Source: Hyperoplus lanceolatus (taxonomy: Eukaryota; Chordata; Actinopteri; Uranoscopiformes; Ammodytidae). Taken from it: a DNA stretch of 64,000 nucleotides. Of this stretch, positions 12,401 to 25,629 are shown one piece after another; the first letter of the stretch is position 1, and each line of letters begins with the position of its first letter. Where the stretch lies: contig CM049400.1 of assembly GCA_026929865.2 (NCBI GenBank), forward strand, positions 15,381,001 through 15,445,000, given 5' to 3'. The position numbers were made by a program, and so were the translations under genes. The notes beneath the pieces were generated by a model. That model was not told the origin of the DNA. It saw nothing but the letters and a program-made list of their open reading frames with translations, and searched no databases.

Positions 12401-15400
12401 TAGATGATCTACATAACAGGGATTTTAAAAAGGCCCTGCACATAATTATCATGTGCACTGAAGACTGGAACAGAGCTGAACATGCTTCATTTTGCACTTT
12501 TTATTTTTTCTGGATTCTGGATCGTGAGCAGCAACATTTTTACCCTTTAAGTAAAGGGTCACCTGTCATTTTTGTCTCCACTAGTTCCCTTGGTTCTTGT
12601 TTACGCAAACATCTCTCTATGTTTGAATGATGCTATTGTAGGAGAAAATTAATAAAGTCATTTTGTTCCTGTATTGTCACCAGAGAACAGTGAGAAATGG
12701 TGTTAGCACAGAGACAGAGCAATTGGCCTTCCCCTTGATAAGAGGAGGACCCCCAGAGAGACATGAATTTTCTTTATGAATGAGCCACAGTCATTTCAAT
12801 TGACCTCTGCGGACTGAAGTGCCCAGGTGCAAGGATACAAACACACCTCCAAGTGCTGCTTTATACTCCACCATTTACAGGCCTGCAAATGCTCACATTA
12901 AAAATACAATGCAAAGGTTCACACCGTTTGAAGCATATCCAGTATAGGAGATGTATCCAGATAGTTATGTATACTATATAGCCAATATATAACATGAGGG
13001 AGTTTGATTTGTAGTTAAAATAATTTAGATGTTTAACTACTTGTTACCACTCCTTGTAAAGTGTTGTGATTACTCAGTTCTACCTAAAAGCAGAAAACAA
13101 TTTGAATGTAGCAACTGCAGAGATTGTATTACAGATGGTGTTTATGTGAGTGTGGGTAGTGCTTTTAGCATGTGCACATTTTCGCAAGTTCTGTATGTGA
13201 CAACCTTCTCGTTAAAGAGCAGTGTGTTAGCGGTGTGGGTGACAAGAGGTATATTGATAAAATCATTCTTCACCCTGTGAACATTTCAGAGAGGCCGTGC
13301 AGCCGTAAACTACTTTTTAAGGGTGCAAGATAAGAGAATATGTCGGTTATACTGCTGTCACACTCCGGTGTGTAGTTGAGGTCAGGGTTATAGCATGCTT
13401 TCCCTTTAAGTCTGACCAGGCCACACAGAGGTCATTCTGAGGCTGTGAACCCAGAACATCCAGGCAGTGAAGTCTCCCTGTGATTGATTTTGGGGTTTGA
13501 GATAACATGTGATATACAAGGAAGATATGGGGTGCCCTGATGATCTCTACAAACCAGAGGCAAAACCGGAGTGAAAAGAAAATATTACAAAATGAAGAGT
13601 CTGATTGAATGTGTGAATTAATTCATAAAGCTTCAAGATTAATTATTGTTCACTTATAATACTTTTGGGACACAATTTGACAGGAGACTAATGACTGAAT
13701 AACAAAAGCAATAACTGTTTTGGTTTTACAGTGACGTAGAGCAGAATTATTCCATTTCAATGAGTCAGCGAGTTGCTGTAAAAGAGCAACGACTGGATGC
13801 CTGGACAAACACTACACCTCTGTTCTCCTTCTCTGGACATATGACTGTTTTTAAGATTTGTGTTGACATTTCCAAGGGCACATGCATACAATGACTCCTT
13901 GATTGGTGTGTAAATATACCTGTGAAGCATCAATTGGACCAAAGGGCAGCTTTTATTCTGAAACTGGTTGCCAAAAATAAATAAAATGTAATGTATTCCA
14001 TTGCACAAATTCAATGTAGTTTCCAAAAAGAAACACAACCTCCGTCCCGACCCACTGAAATGGATAAAACGGCTGGATCAAATAACAGTAACACCACATG
14101 AAAAGGAGCTTTGATCTGACAGGATCAGTAAAAGCAACTATGTATGCCACAAATTTTCAATTAGTTGAATGCTATGTCGCTTTTAAAAAGATCTGACAAT
14201 CAACCTTTTTATACGTTAGTTGACAAAGAAACACGGGGGGAGCCAACAGAGTTTTTAGGAGGCCAGATAGTCATTGTCTGATTTGCTGCAGCATCAGCCA
14301 TAAAAACTGCAGAATGATCTACTGTGGCAGCAATAATAGACACATAAATAATGACAACATATGGCCTACACAGACAAACAGCATCATCAGCCTAGAGGAA
14401 CTGTGGTTGCACGTAAAAGCTCTGCGGCAGCAGTAAACGTGGAGTTGAAGTTACATGCAGGAGTAGCAGCAGGGCTGATCAAACCAGAGGCGTATTTCTG
14501 TGTGCAGTCCAGCAGACCTCTTTGAGAGAAATGAAACCGGCTGGAAACAAAAGTGAAATGTCTTGGGAAAATTAACTCCCCTACTGTGTGAGCAGAGGTA
14601 CCAGCAGCTGAAACACTGCTGAGAGTCACATTTCTGTAATTGTTTCACCTCGGTAACGTCATACTGTACTTCTTTCCATTTTCTCCACAGACTGCATGCT
14701 CCAAAGCAGCCACATGCAATTGTCTAGTGTAATGCCACGCTGTGATTAGGTACAGCCTATAGGACATGCACATTTGTCTCTGTCCTTGTCGATTAATCAA
14801 ATCCTTTCTAAGCACTTAACTCTTAAGTCACAGCGCTGATATTCATTGGGCAATTAATATTACACAAGCACACATACCATTAGTATATAACAGTTTTAAA
14901 GTTGCATGGTGTTGTGAAGTTCAGAGGCTATATTTGTGACTCTGCGTCACATGGAGGAGGTCTACAGTATGCATCTGCTTTATACAGTAACATAACTTAA
15001 AATTCAAAACTATCGCCTCGCCAGTTTATCAACACAGTTTTGACAGACTTAGAAAAAAGGACGTTATATACAGTATGTCACATGCAAAGATACTCTTGTG
15101 GTATTCTAAATAAGCTTGTATCCAACCCAATGGACAAAGACAAATAAAAAGCAAAACTAAAGTCTAAAATAAACTGATAGTTGGTGTTCTGTCAGCTAGA
15201 TGGATTTACATCAGGGACAAGTAAAACAAGGATGCCCACAATGAACTCACAACACCATTTCCAGCCTGTTAATCATGAACTTGAATTGGTAATGTTATGG
15301 TTAGCACTTTTTCCGGGGGCCATTTTGTTTAATTATTGCGTGATTGTAAAACAGCCAAGAAAGTATAGGACCCAGAACACCCAATGGTGCACTGGGTCTA

Positions 15401-15432
15401 AACTCCAAATTGGTCCATGACAACTGAGATTG
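9465..15432. other. Gene-free unique sequence
   Basis: About 6 kb with no recognisable coding domain, RNA gene or transposon terminus. Open frames are under 100 codons and lack family motifs. Confidence 0.45.
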
Positions 15433-15445
15433 AATGGGTCAAATG

Positions 15446-15610
15446 GGGGGCGCCCTTAGCTCAGTTGGTAGGGCGTCCCCCCCAGACCCAGGTTCGATTC
15501 CAGCCTGCGGTCGTTCTCTGCATGTCACTCCCCTCTCTGCCCCATTTCAACTCTGTCTCTACACTATCAATAAAACATAAAAATGCCAAAAAATATCTTT
15601 AAAAAAAAAG
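15446..15610 (+). mobile_element. tRNA-derived SINE, complete, with target-site duplication
   Basis: The head carries RNA polymerase III boxes: A box TAGCTCAGTTGG and B box GGTTCGATTCC. It is followed by the fish SINE body (TCTCTGCATGTCACTCCCC and onward) and an A-rich 3' tail ending at 15610. A 13-base direct repeat flanks it: AATGGGTCAAATG at 15433-15445 and AATGGGCCAAATG at 15611-15623, one mismatch. It is not a working tRNA gene, because the 3' half of the acceptor stem and the clover-leaf are not preserved. The same family occurs on the minus strand at 44292-44466. Confidence 0.88.
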
Positions 15611-15623
15611 AATGGGCCAAATG

Positions 15624-17560
15624 CTTACACAGATAACCTCAACACTGGCCATAGTCTCAGAGCCACATACAAATTACCTTCCTACCTTACCTACAAATTT
15701 AAAAAGAAATAAAGATATGCACTGGAAGCTGTTTTTTAGGTGATGGGTTTCTTTTTAATATAAATTGTAAGCTTACTACTATTACTACTCAATGTATTTT
15801 CAGTGCACACACAAAACAGACAAGATGGGGATTGTGAGGAGATCTTCACGGATTTTGACAAGAACGTGAATTTGACATTCTGCGGAATCACTGACTCCAA
15901 CTTTAAAAATTGATTAACTTTACACACTAAATCTTTTTCATGGTCACAGAAGGCTGGAGGATATGCCCAGCATGATGTGGTACAAGACACAGAGAAAAAC
16001 AATGCTGGTGATTTGTAGTTTCTGATCAAACATGATTAGAAACCTTTGGACTCTGCTGTGTTCCCACACTCTAAGAAGTGTGCTAGCAGTATGTTGAGAT
16101 AATAATGAGGATGTTCCTCATTTTGGTTATATTCGTAACACACTGAATGAAAAAAACATGGGTCTAAACAAACCTGTTACTGTTCCCTGTTTACTTCTCT
16201 GCAGCACTAAAATGTCTGATTATGGTTAGGTCAATAGAAGTTATTTTTTAACACATGTCACATAATTAGGGATTTAGAATTGAAAGTAGTAAAAAACATC
16301 TTTAGGTTTTGCATGCAAAAGGCTAAATATGCCATTGACATATGTGTGGACAAGTCTGTTATTAAAAAAGTACATTGAAACACATCATGCCACATCTAAT
16401 TAAGACATGTTAATACAAAAATAAATAAAAACACAACAAAAGGGAAAAGTTACCACCCAGTTCTCAAATGTGAGGATTGCTTCAGGGTTTAATACAATAA
16501 TATAACAAGCTGTGAGCTGGCTTTCAGAAGAGGCTGTCATTTCTGATAAAGATATTATCTTGATCACATATCTGACTTGACAAACACATATGCATGTGTG
16601 TGCAGCTTTCGGTTTTGTCTGTATTAACCTCTCACCTGCCAATTCAATCACAGTTCCAAGCAGTTTCTTGGCATCCTCATGTTAACTTCCAATCCACCAT
16701 ACAGCTGTCCCTGAAAGTACAAGAGGCAAACTGTGAGTAGAGTTCAAAACACATGACATATTTATGGTGATGGAGTTTGTGGCCACGCGTTTCATGGTTT
16801 CCAGCATGGAATACAGATCGTGAATAATGCACTGTTTTGGAAAGATTGGGATGTTTTTCTACTCAAATACCAAATGTGCTATTTTTTAGACCCCCAGGAT
16901 AGTGCACATCTAATTTGAAATTCCCTTTACTGTTTCTAAATAATCATTGAGTCATCTTGTTAGTTTTCCTTTCAACAACTTCCTCGGTATTCTCTGCTGA
17001 TGCTGATATGTTAGTGCCTTTGAGAGCCTCTATCTGACAAGAGGAGTTGTACTGCATGCTGCTGTACTGTAAGTCTGAAGAGCTCATTCCCCAGGGACAA
17101 GGGGACAGTCCACACCATAGAGCCTCACATACGAAAACCCAGATACATTTGCACACATGCAAAGTCTGCACACAGAAATACATGTTATGTACACACAACA
17201 TGAAGGACAGGCTCCGCTGAATAAATAATGGGGGACAAAAGCAAACAGAGATAAAGCGCTCCACCATCTCCCGCACCTTCTATTAGTTCAGTGCAGAAGA
17301 TTTGAGTGCAAATAAGTTTGAGGTTGATCTAGCGGACCATTACTGTGGTGGCCTATCATGACCCCAACCTTGGTTTTAAGATAAGGGTTTTGCCATTCCT
17401 GTCATTTATGTGGCATTTCCAGGGAGAACTTCACCTAACAGTTGCATTTCACTCAGATGAACAACAGCTAATGGCCCTTAACATGCAGGTATATCTTGAA
17501 CCATCTTTCTGATTCAGAGTTCATAGAATAAAAAAAAGCTTAAAAAAATAGGTACATTTG
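15624..17560. other. Gene-free unique sequence
   Basis: AT-rich intergenic or intronic DNA. A 110-codon minus-strand frame at 16944-17276 has no recognisable domain and I do not call it a gene. Confidence 0.45.
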
Positions 17561-17564
17561 CATA

Positions 17565-18260
17565 TTTGATTTGATTTGATTCAATTTATTTCAGACATAT
17601 CAAACATACAAAACTAAATGAAAAGCATGGAAATACAATAAACAAATTATGTTTTCACAAAAGAAATTAAAAATAAAAGAAAACAAATTATCTGTATTGC
17701 TGAGATATGCCTGAAAAGGAGCAGGAAGAAGTATATACTTATTTAATCCTACCCCTTTTCCATAGTAAAATAAAAATAAAGAATAAAAATATTTATTAAA
17801 CTAAAAAAATAAATAAAATAATAATAAAAAAATAAAATAAAATTCTCTGTACCATTGGTGATACTATAATTGCCATTTATAAACTATACATACATACATA
17901 CTTACTATACATCTTAATATACTATAAAAAAAATATATATATATTATATATTTATACAATGCATATATCTATATTTATATACATACACAATCAATATATC
18001 CATACAATCAGTATATAAATCCATATAATTATAATTTCCTTCTTACTTCACACCCTCATCCCTGTACCTATTGAAAATCATTGCTTTGAACCTTTTTTTA
18101 AACTGGATCATGTTTGGACATTGCTTTAGCTCCATGCTCATCCCATTCCATATGAATGAGCAGGTTGGAGTGGACTAGAACCGAGAGCTTTTTTGTGCGA
18201 GAAAATCCTGAAGGGAGTCAATAGTAGTCCTAGAGCACAAATCGTAATTGTGCCACTGGT
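17565..18260 (-). mobile_element. 3' end of a LINE retrotransposon (L2/CR1-like), 5' truncated
   Basis: Read on the minus strand, the left part (about 18046-18180) encodes a degenerate ORF2 C-terminus with ELKQCPNMIQFKKRFKAM and NRYRDEG, then a stop at 18045-18043. This tail is typical of fish non-LTR elements. An AT-rich 3' UTR follows and ends near 17565 in short tandem TGATT/GATTT units, a common LINE 3' terminus. Reverse transcriptase core and endonuclease are absent, as expected for a 5'-truncated copy. The exact 5' boundary is not clear and the clade assignment is tentative. Confidence 0.6.
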
Positions 18261-18718
18261 CTTTATTCATTAACAGAGTGTAGTTCTTGCACTACAAATG
18301 TCCAGTTCAGGATTTAAAACAGGTAGAAACTACTGTGTGTGTAAATCTTATTGTGAATAGTGTATTTGTTGAAGCTTATTTATGTTTGGTGCTCAAATGA
18401 ATATTTAACATAGCAGTACAGTGTATGTGGAATCCACTTACAACAAACTAAACGCCCATGTTTATCTAAATGGAAACATCAAGGAAACTATAATATCAGC
18501 AGATTAACCTGTCTTAAGTATCCTGTCTTAAGTATCCAGTCTCAGCTCTAAGTGATACTGCAGCACAGCAAGTTGAGCAAAAACTATCCAATGCTCTCTG
18601 GCTGAAACTTCACTAAGAATGAAAAATGTTGCCCAGAGCAATGATGGATAAGGGCTTTGCTGTTGTAATCATTATTATTGTTGCTATTATCAACATCATC
18701 AATATCACACTCCACAAC
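18261..18718. other. Unique sequence without recognised features
   Basis: Short AT-rich stretch between the LINE remnant and the CA microsatellite. No coding or repeat signal was recognised. Confidence 0.4.
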
Positions 18719-18740
18719 CACACACACACACACACACACG

Positions 18741-18788
<48 letters not shown>
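18719..18788. repeat. (CA)n microsatellite with two CG interruptions
   Basis: About 35 dinucleotide units, with GCACGC interruptions near 18740. Frames crossing it on either strand read as His-Thr or Cys-Val repeats and are artefacts. Confidence 0.97.
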
Positions 18789-18791
<3 letters not shown>

Positions 18792-19475
18792 CACCCTCTA
18801 GCGTGCCTTCTTTTTTGACAAAACACTGCATCATTCCATTTTTCAAAGCACGTCTCCGGTCACTGATTCACAATGTGTCTAAAAGATGAATGTATTTCTA
18901 ATTAATAAGAAAATAACCATACTCAAACCCTAACTACGCAAACTGTCTGGTCTGCCAGACACAGCTGCTGTTTCAGTAGAGTTTGGGTCTTTCTAGGATT
19001 AAGAATGAGATCAAACTGATTGGCTTCTTTTTAAACTTTCTGTGTACAGTATATGCAGTTTTGTTATTTAACAACCAGGTAAAAACACTTATATATCACC
19101 AATGTTGTATTAATTACATTTCCACAAATTATGCTTCATCCCCCCTTATTCAGCATGGAGACTAGGGCACCATTTCTTTTTGTCATCACATCTGCAACAT
19201 CAGTCAGTCGAATACATATTTCTAGTCGACATCAAAGATCTAATCAGCCATTATTTTTTTCTCTCTTTATCTCCTATGAACTCACAAAGATTAAATCCCT
19301 CTCTGAAATAGTAGTAGTCCAACAAATCAAGCCTAATGTCAGTGCCTTCTGCTCCAGATTGCAGCATATTTTGACCCGAGGTCACACTACATCACCCACT
19401 GGAAATGACCAGAAATGCATGTCAGGCTAAATCAATTGGCTGCACAGCCACTCGTTCAATTAAGATCTTGGGTGT
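18789..19475. other. Unique sequence without recognised features
   Basis: No domain-bearing frame, RNA gene or transposon end recognised. Confidence 0.4.
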
Positions 19476-19491
19476 GGGGGGGGGGGGGGGG
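19476..19491. repeat. Homopolymer G16
   Basis: Sixteen consecutive G on the plus strand, followed by GAGGAG. Such runs are prone to length error in sequencing and can form quadruplex structures. Confidence 0.95.
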
Positions 19492-19688
19492 AGGAGTATC
19501 AGTGCGGTTTACAGTGTGGTGAGTACAGGCTCCCAAAGGAGCAGTAAGTGCTGAAATCAGCTCAGCTGCACCTGCCATTTGTCATTATCTAATGGCAAAT
19601 CCATCTGTGTCTGGTAGAGGGCACTCGCCTGGCCAAACTGCTAAGTGACTGGACAGTAAGGAAAAATTAGGATATATGAAATATATAA

Positions 19689-19810
<122 letters not shown>

Positions 19811-20275
19811 GTTTAACATTAAATCTGACAGTGTGCGTGTTTAAATAGGTAGACATTGTTGTGTTATGACTTCAACATGGCTCCATTCCAACACATTTTT
19901 CTGGTAGAGGCAGAGAGATCATATCAATAAGTTTAAAATGATCCATGAAATCTCCAAGGTTTGCTTTGACATGATGCAAATGCATATAGAGATTCTGAGC
20001 CATATTTTCTATAATAAAAAGTCTGCGGAAGACGATGGTGAGGCGATAAAACAAATTAACAGACTTTAAAGTAGGCTTTAAGGAATCATTATCTGGAACA
20101 AAGAATGCAATTTTGTAATTCTCTCAATTACATGATCTGTGACTTAATTAAATTAGAATACGGCTAAATGAGTACTTTAATATGATTTTTAATTAATACA
20201 CGTCTCAGCTACGTACACCATTTGTCAGTAGACAATATGAGCGCTTACAGGCTTTTCAGGCATATTCTGTTTATC

Positions 20276-20306
20276 TGTGTGTGTGTGTGTGTGTGTGTGG
20301 GTGTCC

Positions 20307-20390
<84 letters not shown>

Positions 20391-20404
20391 GCATACGTGT
20401 GTGC
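20276..20404. repeat. (TG)n microsatellite
   Basis: About 60 TG units with an internal GGGTGTCCTTG interruption near 20299-20309 and a CGTGTGCATACG end. The frames crossing it are artefacts. Confidence 0.97.
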
Positions 20405-23400
20405 ATATTTGTAGAGGAATGCTTGAGTCTGCACTATGTAAAAAATGTACTGGCAATAATCAACACCTCTGGCAACCAGACCTTCTTGAAATACAGACAA
20501 ACATACCACCATGTATACTTTAGCCAAAGTGATTTAGGAGCAGTGGACATGTTGCCAGGTTTTTATTTTGTAGTTGGTGAAATTGGCACAAGATGAAGTC
20601 TATTTATTTTAATAGGATGGCTTCATATACTTCTTTTCAGAATACAACAAACAATATCTACTGTATAAATCCAATGGGATTGACTTGCATGGTTAAAGGA
20701 TAGTAGCAAAGAACAAAACAAAGACTGCTTATTTGCACGGTTATGCCCGACATAATAATCCTTTCCATACATTTGTTTGTGAACATGTGGCGTTGTTTGT
20801 TTGAAAAAAATAACTTTAAAAGAACTCCCTTTGCACCACAGTTCAGGATTCTGCTGCACCAAAGGGATGTCGCAGAGAAACTCATTGCAGGGTGGAATTA
20901 GTGCAATCAGGGCAGATATGGAATTAATATGTCTGATTAAGTGCCTGACTGAATTAGCATTTGGAGTCCAAAGAGAGTTCAAGAAGGAGGGGAAGGATGA
21001 GATATGTTCTGTGGAGAGAAAGAGAGGCTATGGAACAAAATAGATTAACAAAGACAGGAAGTCGCTGCTTGTTCTTTTTTTTTATATACACATTTTTGTA
21101 TGAAAGCTTATTATTTTTTGTATGATGTATTTTGATTTCATTCTAGCTCAGAGACAGCTGTTCCTTGTGTGTGTTCTTGTTGTTTCTAAAAATCAAAAAC
21201 CCAATAACTAAATGAAAAAAGACAGGAAGGGGAAGAGAAAAGGTGAATGACTTGAGAAGTTTAGCATAAAACACTCCTTTGCCCCTTACTTTTACTCAGA
21301 CCAGTCTTGTCTTTTTTGATTAATTATTTTTGACAAGGATATGTTCCTTCCACTCATCTGCCTGTATAATGTATTCTTAGTCACCCTCCTGTCTTAGGGT
21401 CTCATACACACACCAGCTGTCAGTGGTTTGAGATGGGTGAGGTAATTGGTAAAATGTTACAGTTCCTTCGACTTAGATGTTTTGATTTGTTTCGATGAAG
21501 TTGAAAGGTTGAAATAACTATATGACAATGCTTATGTGCTGAAGAAGACATTTAAATGGGGACATTTTCAGGTGGTGGCAAACTAGGAACACAATGCAGA
21601 GAAAAAGGCCAGAGAAAAAAAGATCAGGCAAGGGGTGGTTTGAGGCGAAGCAGGCAAGATGAAAGAGACAGACTGCATGTTTAGCCCCAGAGAGAGGGGA
21701 GGAAATTACCAATATGAAATCTCTCCCTCAAACTGTCTGACTTTCATATGAAAGGCCTCTGAAGAAAAATGGTTGAGGACAGATGCCATGTTACCATAGG
21801 GTGATACAAAAGGCATACCGCACTGAGCCAATAAGCACATGTAATGCAGATCAATAAAAAAAGCCACCCGCAATTGTGCAATCGGGAGGCTACTACGTGT
21901 GTAATTTTGGGCTAAAAATAAATCATGCTTAAATGTCTTATTTATTAATTGAGGTCAGAGAAAAGGGAGACAAGATCTCTTAAACATAAAGCAGACGATA
22001 TGATACATTAAAAAAGAGGAAGTTGAAGAGAGCAAGGGCTAAAGGGAACGGCAGGCAGGAAAGATGAAACCTTGGGAGTGGGATAAAAGGAGAATTCAAA
22101 TTAAGAAGAAAAGGCAAAGTGGTATGTCAAAATCTTTTTGGCGAATGAGCTGAGAGAAATGAGTGAGAAAAGCAGGTGGGAGACACATGGAAGGGAGAAA
22201 AAAGAGGAGTGAAGAACGCAATAAAGTGATTGATTATCATTCAGTTCATTTCCTGGCGTTGATGGACATCATGGTGAGTCACTGGGTTGTGTCTGTCTGA
22301 GAGCAGTAGCTGAAGTGGCTAGCTGGCTGCACCATCAAAGGAACATGACACAGAGATATTCTCTAATGTTTCCCTTCTGTTCTTTCTTCAGATTTGACTC
22401 ATTTGGAAATCAGGCTGTAATTGGTATCCCATTTGATGTAGGAACGTACTACTTGTTACAGTCAAATTAAGTCCTCTTTATGACACAATGCTCCTTTCTT
22501 GTTGTGTTGTAAAAAAAAACTCTGAAGATCTGGATTAATAAGTGTGTACGTTGTCAGAGCTCTCAGACTAAATTGCATAATAGTCCGTTTTGTCAGCGCA
22601 AGTTTCAGTTTTATTTTTTTTTGCTCTGATATCGTAATGCCTACATGCCGGTTGGTTGACCAGGGCCATTATTTACAACCAATGACTAGATTGTCATGAC
22701 ATTGAGGTTCTTCACTGACCCTACAGTATGATTTGAAGTGATTTTGGTGACCCTTCTTCACCTTTTGTATGGCGGTAGGTCAAGCACAAAGGATAAATCA
22801 TATTACTGAATATTTGATGATCCTATGACCTTTGCTCTAGCATTGGCATTGTGTAAGGTTTTCTAGTTCAATGCCAAAATATAAACCACAAATTAACATG
22901 TGTATTTATTAAGCACACTCGCGCACAGCCGAGGATGGACCCCTTCCATTACAGACACTTTTTGTGCTACAATCCAATTAAATTTTCAACTATGGCGGCC
23001 AGCAATAAAACAACTAACTGAGTTCTTCTATTTGAATCTGCTTTGGATAATTGTGCTCCCTAGAGCGTGGATCCTGTTCTCAGGAATCTTGTATTGTGAT
23101 CATACTGTGACTTTGTGAATAAACAGAGCCTAACTGACTGGCGTTTCTTGCTCGCATCATAATTAATCCAATTCTACATGGGAACTATTAAGTCCCCGTA
23201 GGCAGAAAGCAGACACATCTACTTTGCTTGTTTGTGGTCCCCAGAGATAAAACCTTTGACTTTAGTGAGACCATGACCTAAGCTCTCGTGCCATCCTGAG
23301 AATGAAGTAACTTTATAAAAAAGAAATATCAAAATATATTTAGCATATTGCAAAGCATTTCTAGATATTTTAAAGGTTCCAAGGAATTAAACCCATTTGA

Positions 23401-24936
23401 TTTAAGTGACCCCATGACCTTCCCTGTCACACTAACCTCTGGAAAAACATTACATTTTTCTTCACCTAATTGTTTCAAATAGCATGGTGTAATGAGCACA
23501 CAGAGTAACATACTCTAGAGACAGCTGCAAGGCTTGAGACTTTGTGTTACTGTAAGTGTGTGCATGGTTGTTTTAATTTGTCGCCACCCCATGTCTATAC
23601 ATGTTAAGTATGACTGTAGATGTCAATAAACACCGTACTTTACTGTCACTTTCCCTCAGCCTCAATTGAAGAAACCCAGTACTGGGAGAGCTTTTGAGTT
23701 GCATTCTGTTTTAAAAAAAAAGAAGGAAAAAACATCTATAACCGGAAATCAATTCCATGTGTTTGCTTTCAACCATACATGCATGTCTGTTTCTACATAC
23801 TGAGACAATTCTTCACCCAGTTCTCTAAAAAAGAAAAATCCGTGTGGACACATTTCAGTGATATGTGCAAAATCACATAAAAGACTTGTCAACAGGCTAC
23901 AGGCTATGAACCATACTAGAGTGTGGGCATACAGGAGTGCAGCTACCCTATTCCCTGTTGGGATCAACGCTATGGATCCTAAGAGGATTTATAGTACCAT
24001 ATCAGCAGTAGGCAGAGCATTAATTACAGTTATCAGGAGTTGAAGTTGATAGGGCAGTTAAGAAAGGAAATGCTGACATGCTACCAGAGGAAGGTAGGTA
24101 ATATGAAGGCCAAATTATAATGCCGCATGTTATCATGCTCCTCGCAGGCATTGGAGGATATAAAGGGATACATATTACGGATATGAAAAACTAAGCCTTT
24201 GTATATTAGAATATGTAATCATATGTCTTCCTAGCGCCAAGTTACAAAACTGCTGTTATGACAATGGATGACATACAGTGTAGTGAAGGAAAACCAGAGC
24301 ATAACATGGACATCATATGTTTTGTGCCATGAGCCGAAGCAAAATTATAATTCCAACATAATAATGCTGAAAGTACAATTTGTTGAGTACAAAGGGGACA
24401 TGCAAAACCAGGCAAACACACAGGAGACAGCCTTTGCTCTACTCAGCTTTTTGCACGAAAGCCCAGTAGAATAATCTGATAGCAGGGAGCACACATCATG
24501 CACAATAGGCCATACGTCTCTCTTTTGATGAGGCCGTCAGCCTTACAGCCCTTTCCAGAACAATCTTGCCCCGGACTAGCCTTTAGCCTGAGTGCTTGGC
24601 AGGACCAGCTGCTATTCTCTGCCGGTTATATTGTAGAGGAAGCAAATACGACAATGTGAAAGATATGTGTAAATGTTATTTGTAAAATGAAAAAAAAAAA
24701 AACAGTATTGTACCTTGTACTATGTACTGTGTAACAGGTTGATAGGACAGGCTTAAAGAAGACAACACTTGAACAGTGGAGGCAGAATGATGCATCTATT
24801 ACTTTATTATGTGAGTCATGAAGATGAATGTGCTCATGTGGGAAGGAATAAAGACAGAGAAATTGTGTTCATTAGGAGAAAACCTAAAGTTACTTTTGGG
24901 TTGATTTAAAATATGATACAGTATGGCGTGGCACTT

Positions 24937-24940
<4 letters not shown>
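20405..24940. other. Gene-free sequence with stretches resembling conserved non-coding DNA
   Basis: No protein domain or transposon terminus recognised in about 4.5 kb. The segments at about 20840-20970 and 21820-21960 are of more even base composition, lack repeats and contain ATTA/AATTAG-type homeodomain cores. They are listed as candidates only. Confidence 0.4.
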
Positions 24941-25017
<77 letters not shown>

Positions 25018-25052
25018 ACTTTATATATATATAGTAACTTTATATATATATA
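24941..25052. repeat. (TA)n microsatellite abutting a Tc1-like element
   Basis: Pure TA array 24941-25014, then two AGTAACTT-interrupted TA blocks that end at the element's TA target site (25051-25052). TA arrays also follow the right end of the element, so it sits inside what was probably one TA tract. Confidence 0.93.
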
Positions 25053-25265
25053 CAGTATCTCACAAAAGTGAGTACACCCCCTCACATTTCTTCACAGTTT
25101 TCTTTATATCTTTCCATGGGACAACACTGAATAAATGACACTTTGATACAATGTAAAGTAGTCAGTGTACAGCTTGTATAACAGTGTAAATTTCCTGTCC
25201 CCTCAAAATAACTCGACACACAGCCATTAATGTCTAAACTGCTGGCAACAAAAGTGAGTACACCC

Positions 25266-25629
25266 CTTAGAAAAAATTTACAAATTGGGCCCAAAGTGTA
25301 AATATTTTGTGTGGCCACCATTATTTTCCAGCACTGCCTTAACCCTCTTGGGCATGTAGTTCACTAGAGCTTCACAGGTTGCAACTGGAACCCTCTTCCA
25401 CCCATTTATGACAGCATCACAGAGCTGGTGGATATTAAAGACCTTGCGCTCCTCCACCTTCCGTTTGAGGATGCCCCAAAGATGCTCAATAGGGTTTAGG
25501 TCTGGAGACAGGCTTGGCCAGGCCATAACCTTTACCCTCAGCTTTTTTAGCAAGCCACTGGTCGTCTTGGAGGTGTGTTTGGGGTCGTTATCATGTTGCA
25601 ATACCACCCTGCGGCCCAGTTTACGAAGG
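25266..25629 (-). pseudogene. Tc1-like transposase C-terminal fragment, inverted left copy
   Basis: On the minus strand this encodes the catalytic C-terminal half: LQHDNDPKHTSK with the second aspartate of the DDE triad, SPDLNPIEHLWGILK with the glutamate, and the tail MPKRVKAVLENNGGHTKY. The frame is intact within the fragment, better preserved than its partner at 26119-26450. It lacks the DNA-binding region and first aspartate, which lie in the spacer on the opposite strand, so no complete transposase can be read. Confidence 0.9.

Noticed and set aside
15446-15520. A possible tRNA gene with A and B boxes
   Set aside because: The stems do not fold into a full tRNA, and a SINE body, A-rich tail and target duplication follow; it is a SINE head.
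20222-20596. Open frames of 80-124 codons around the TG repeat
   Set aside because: They are Cys-Val or His-Thr repeats translated from a microsatellite.
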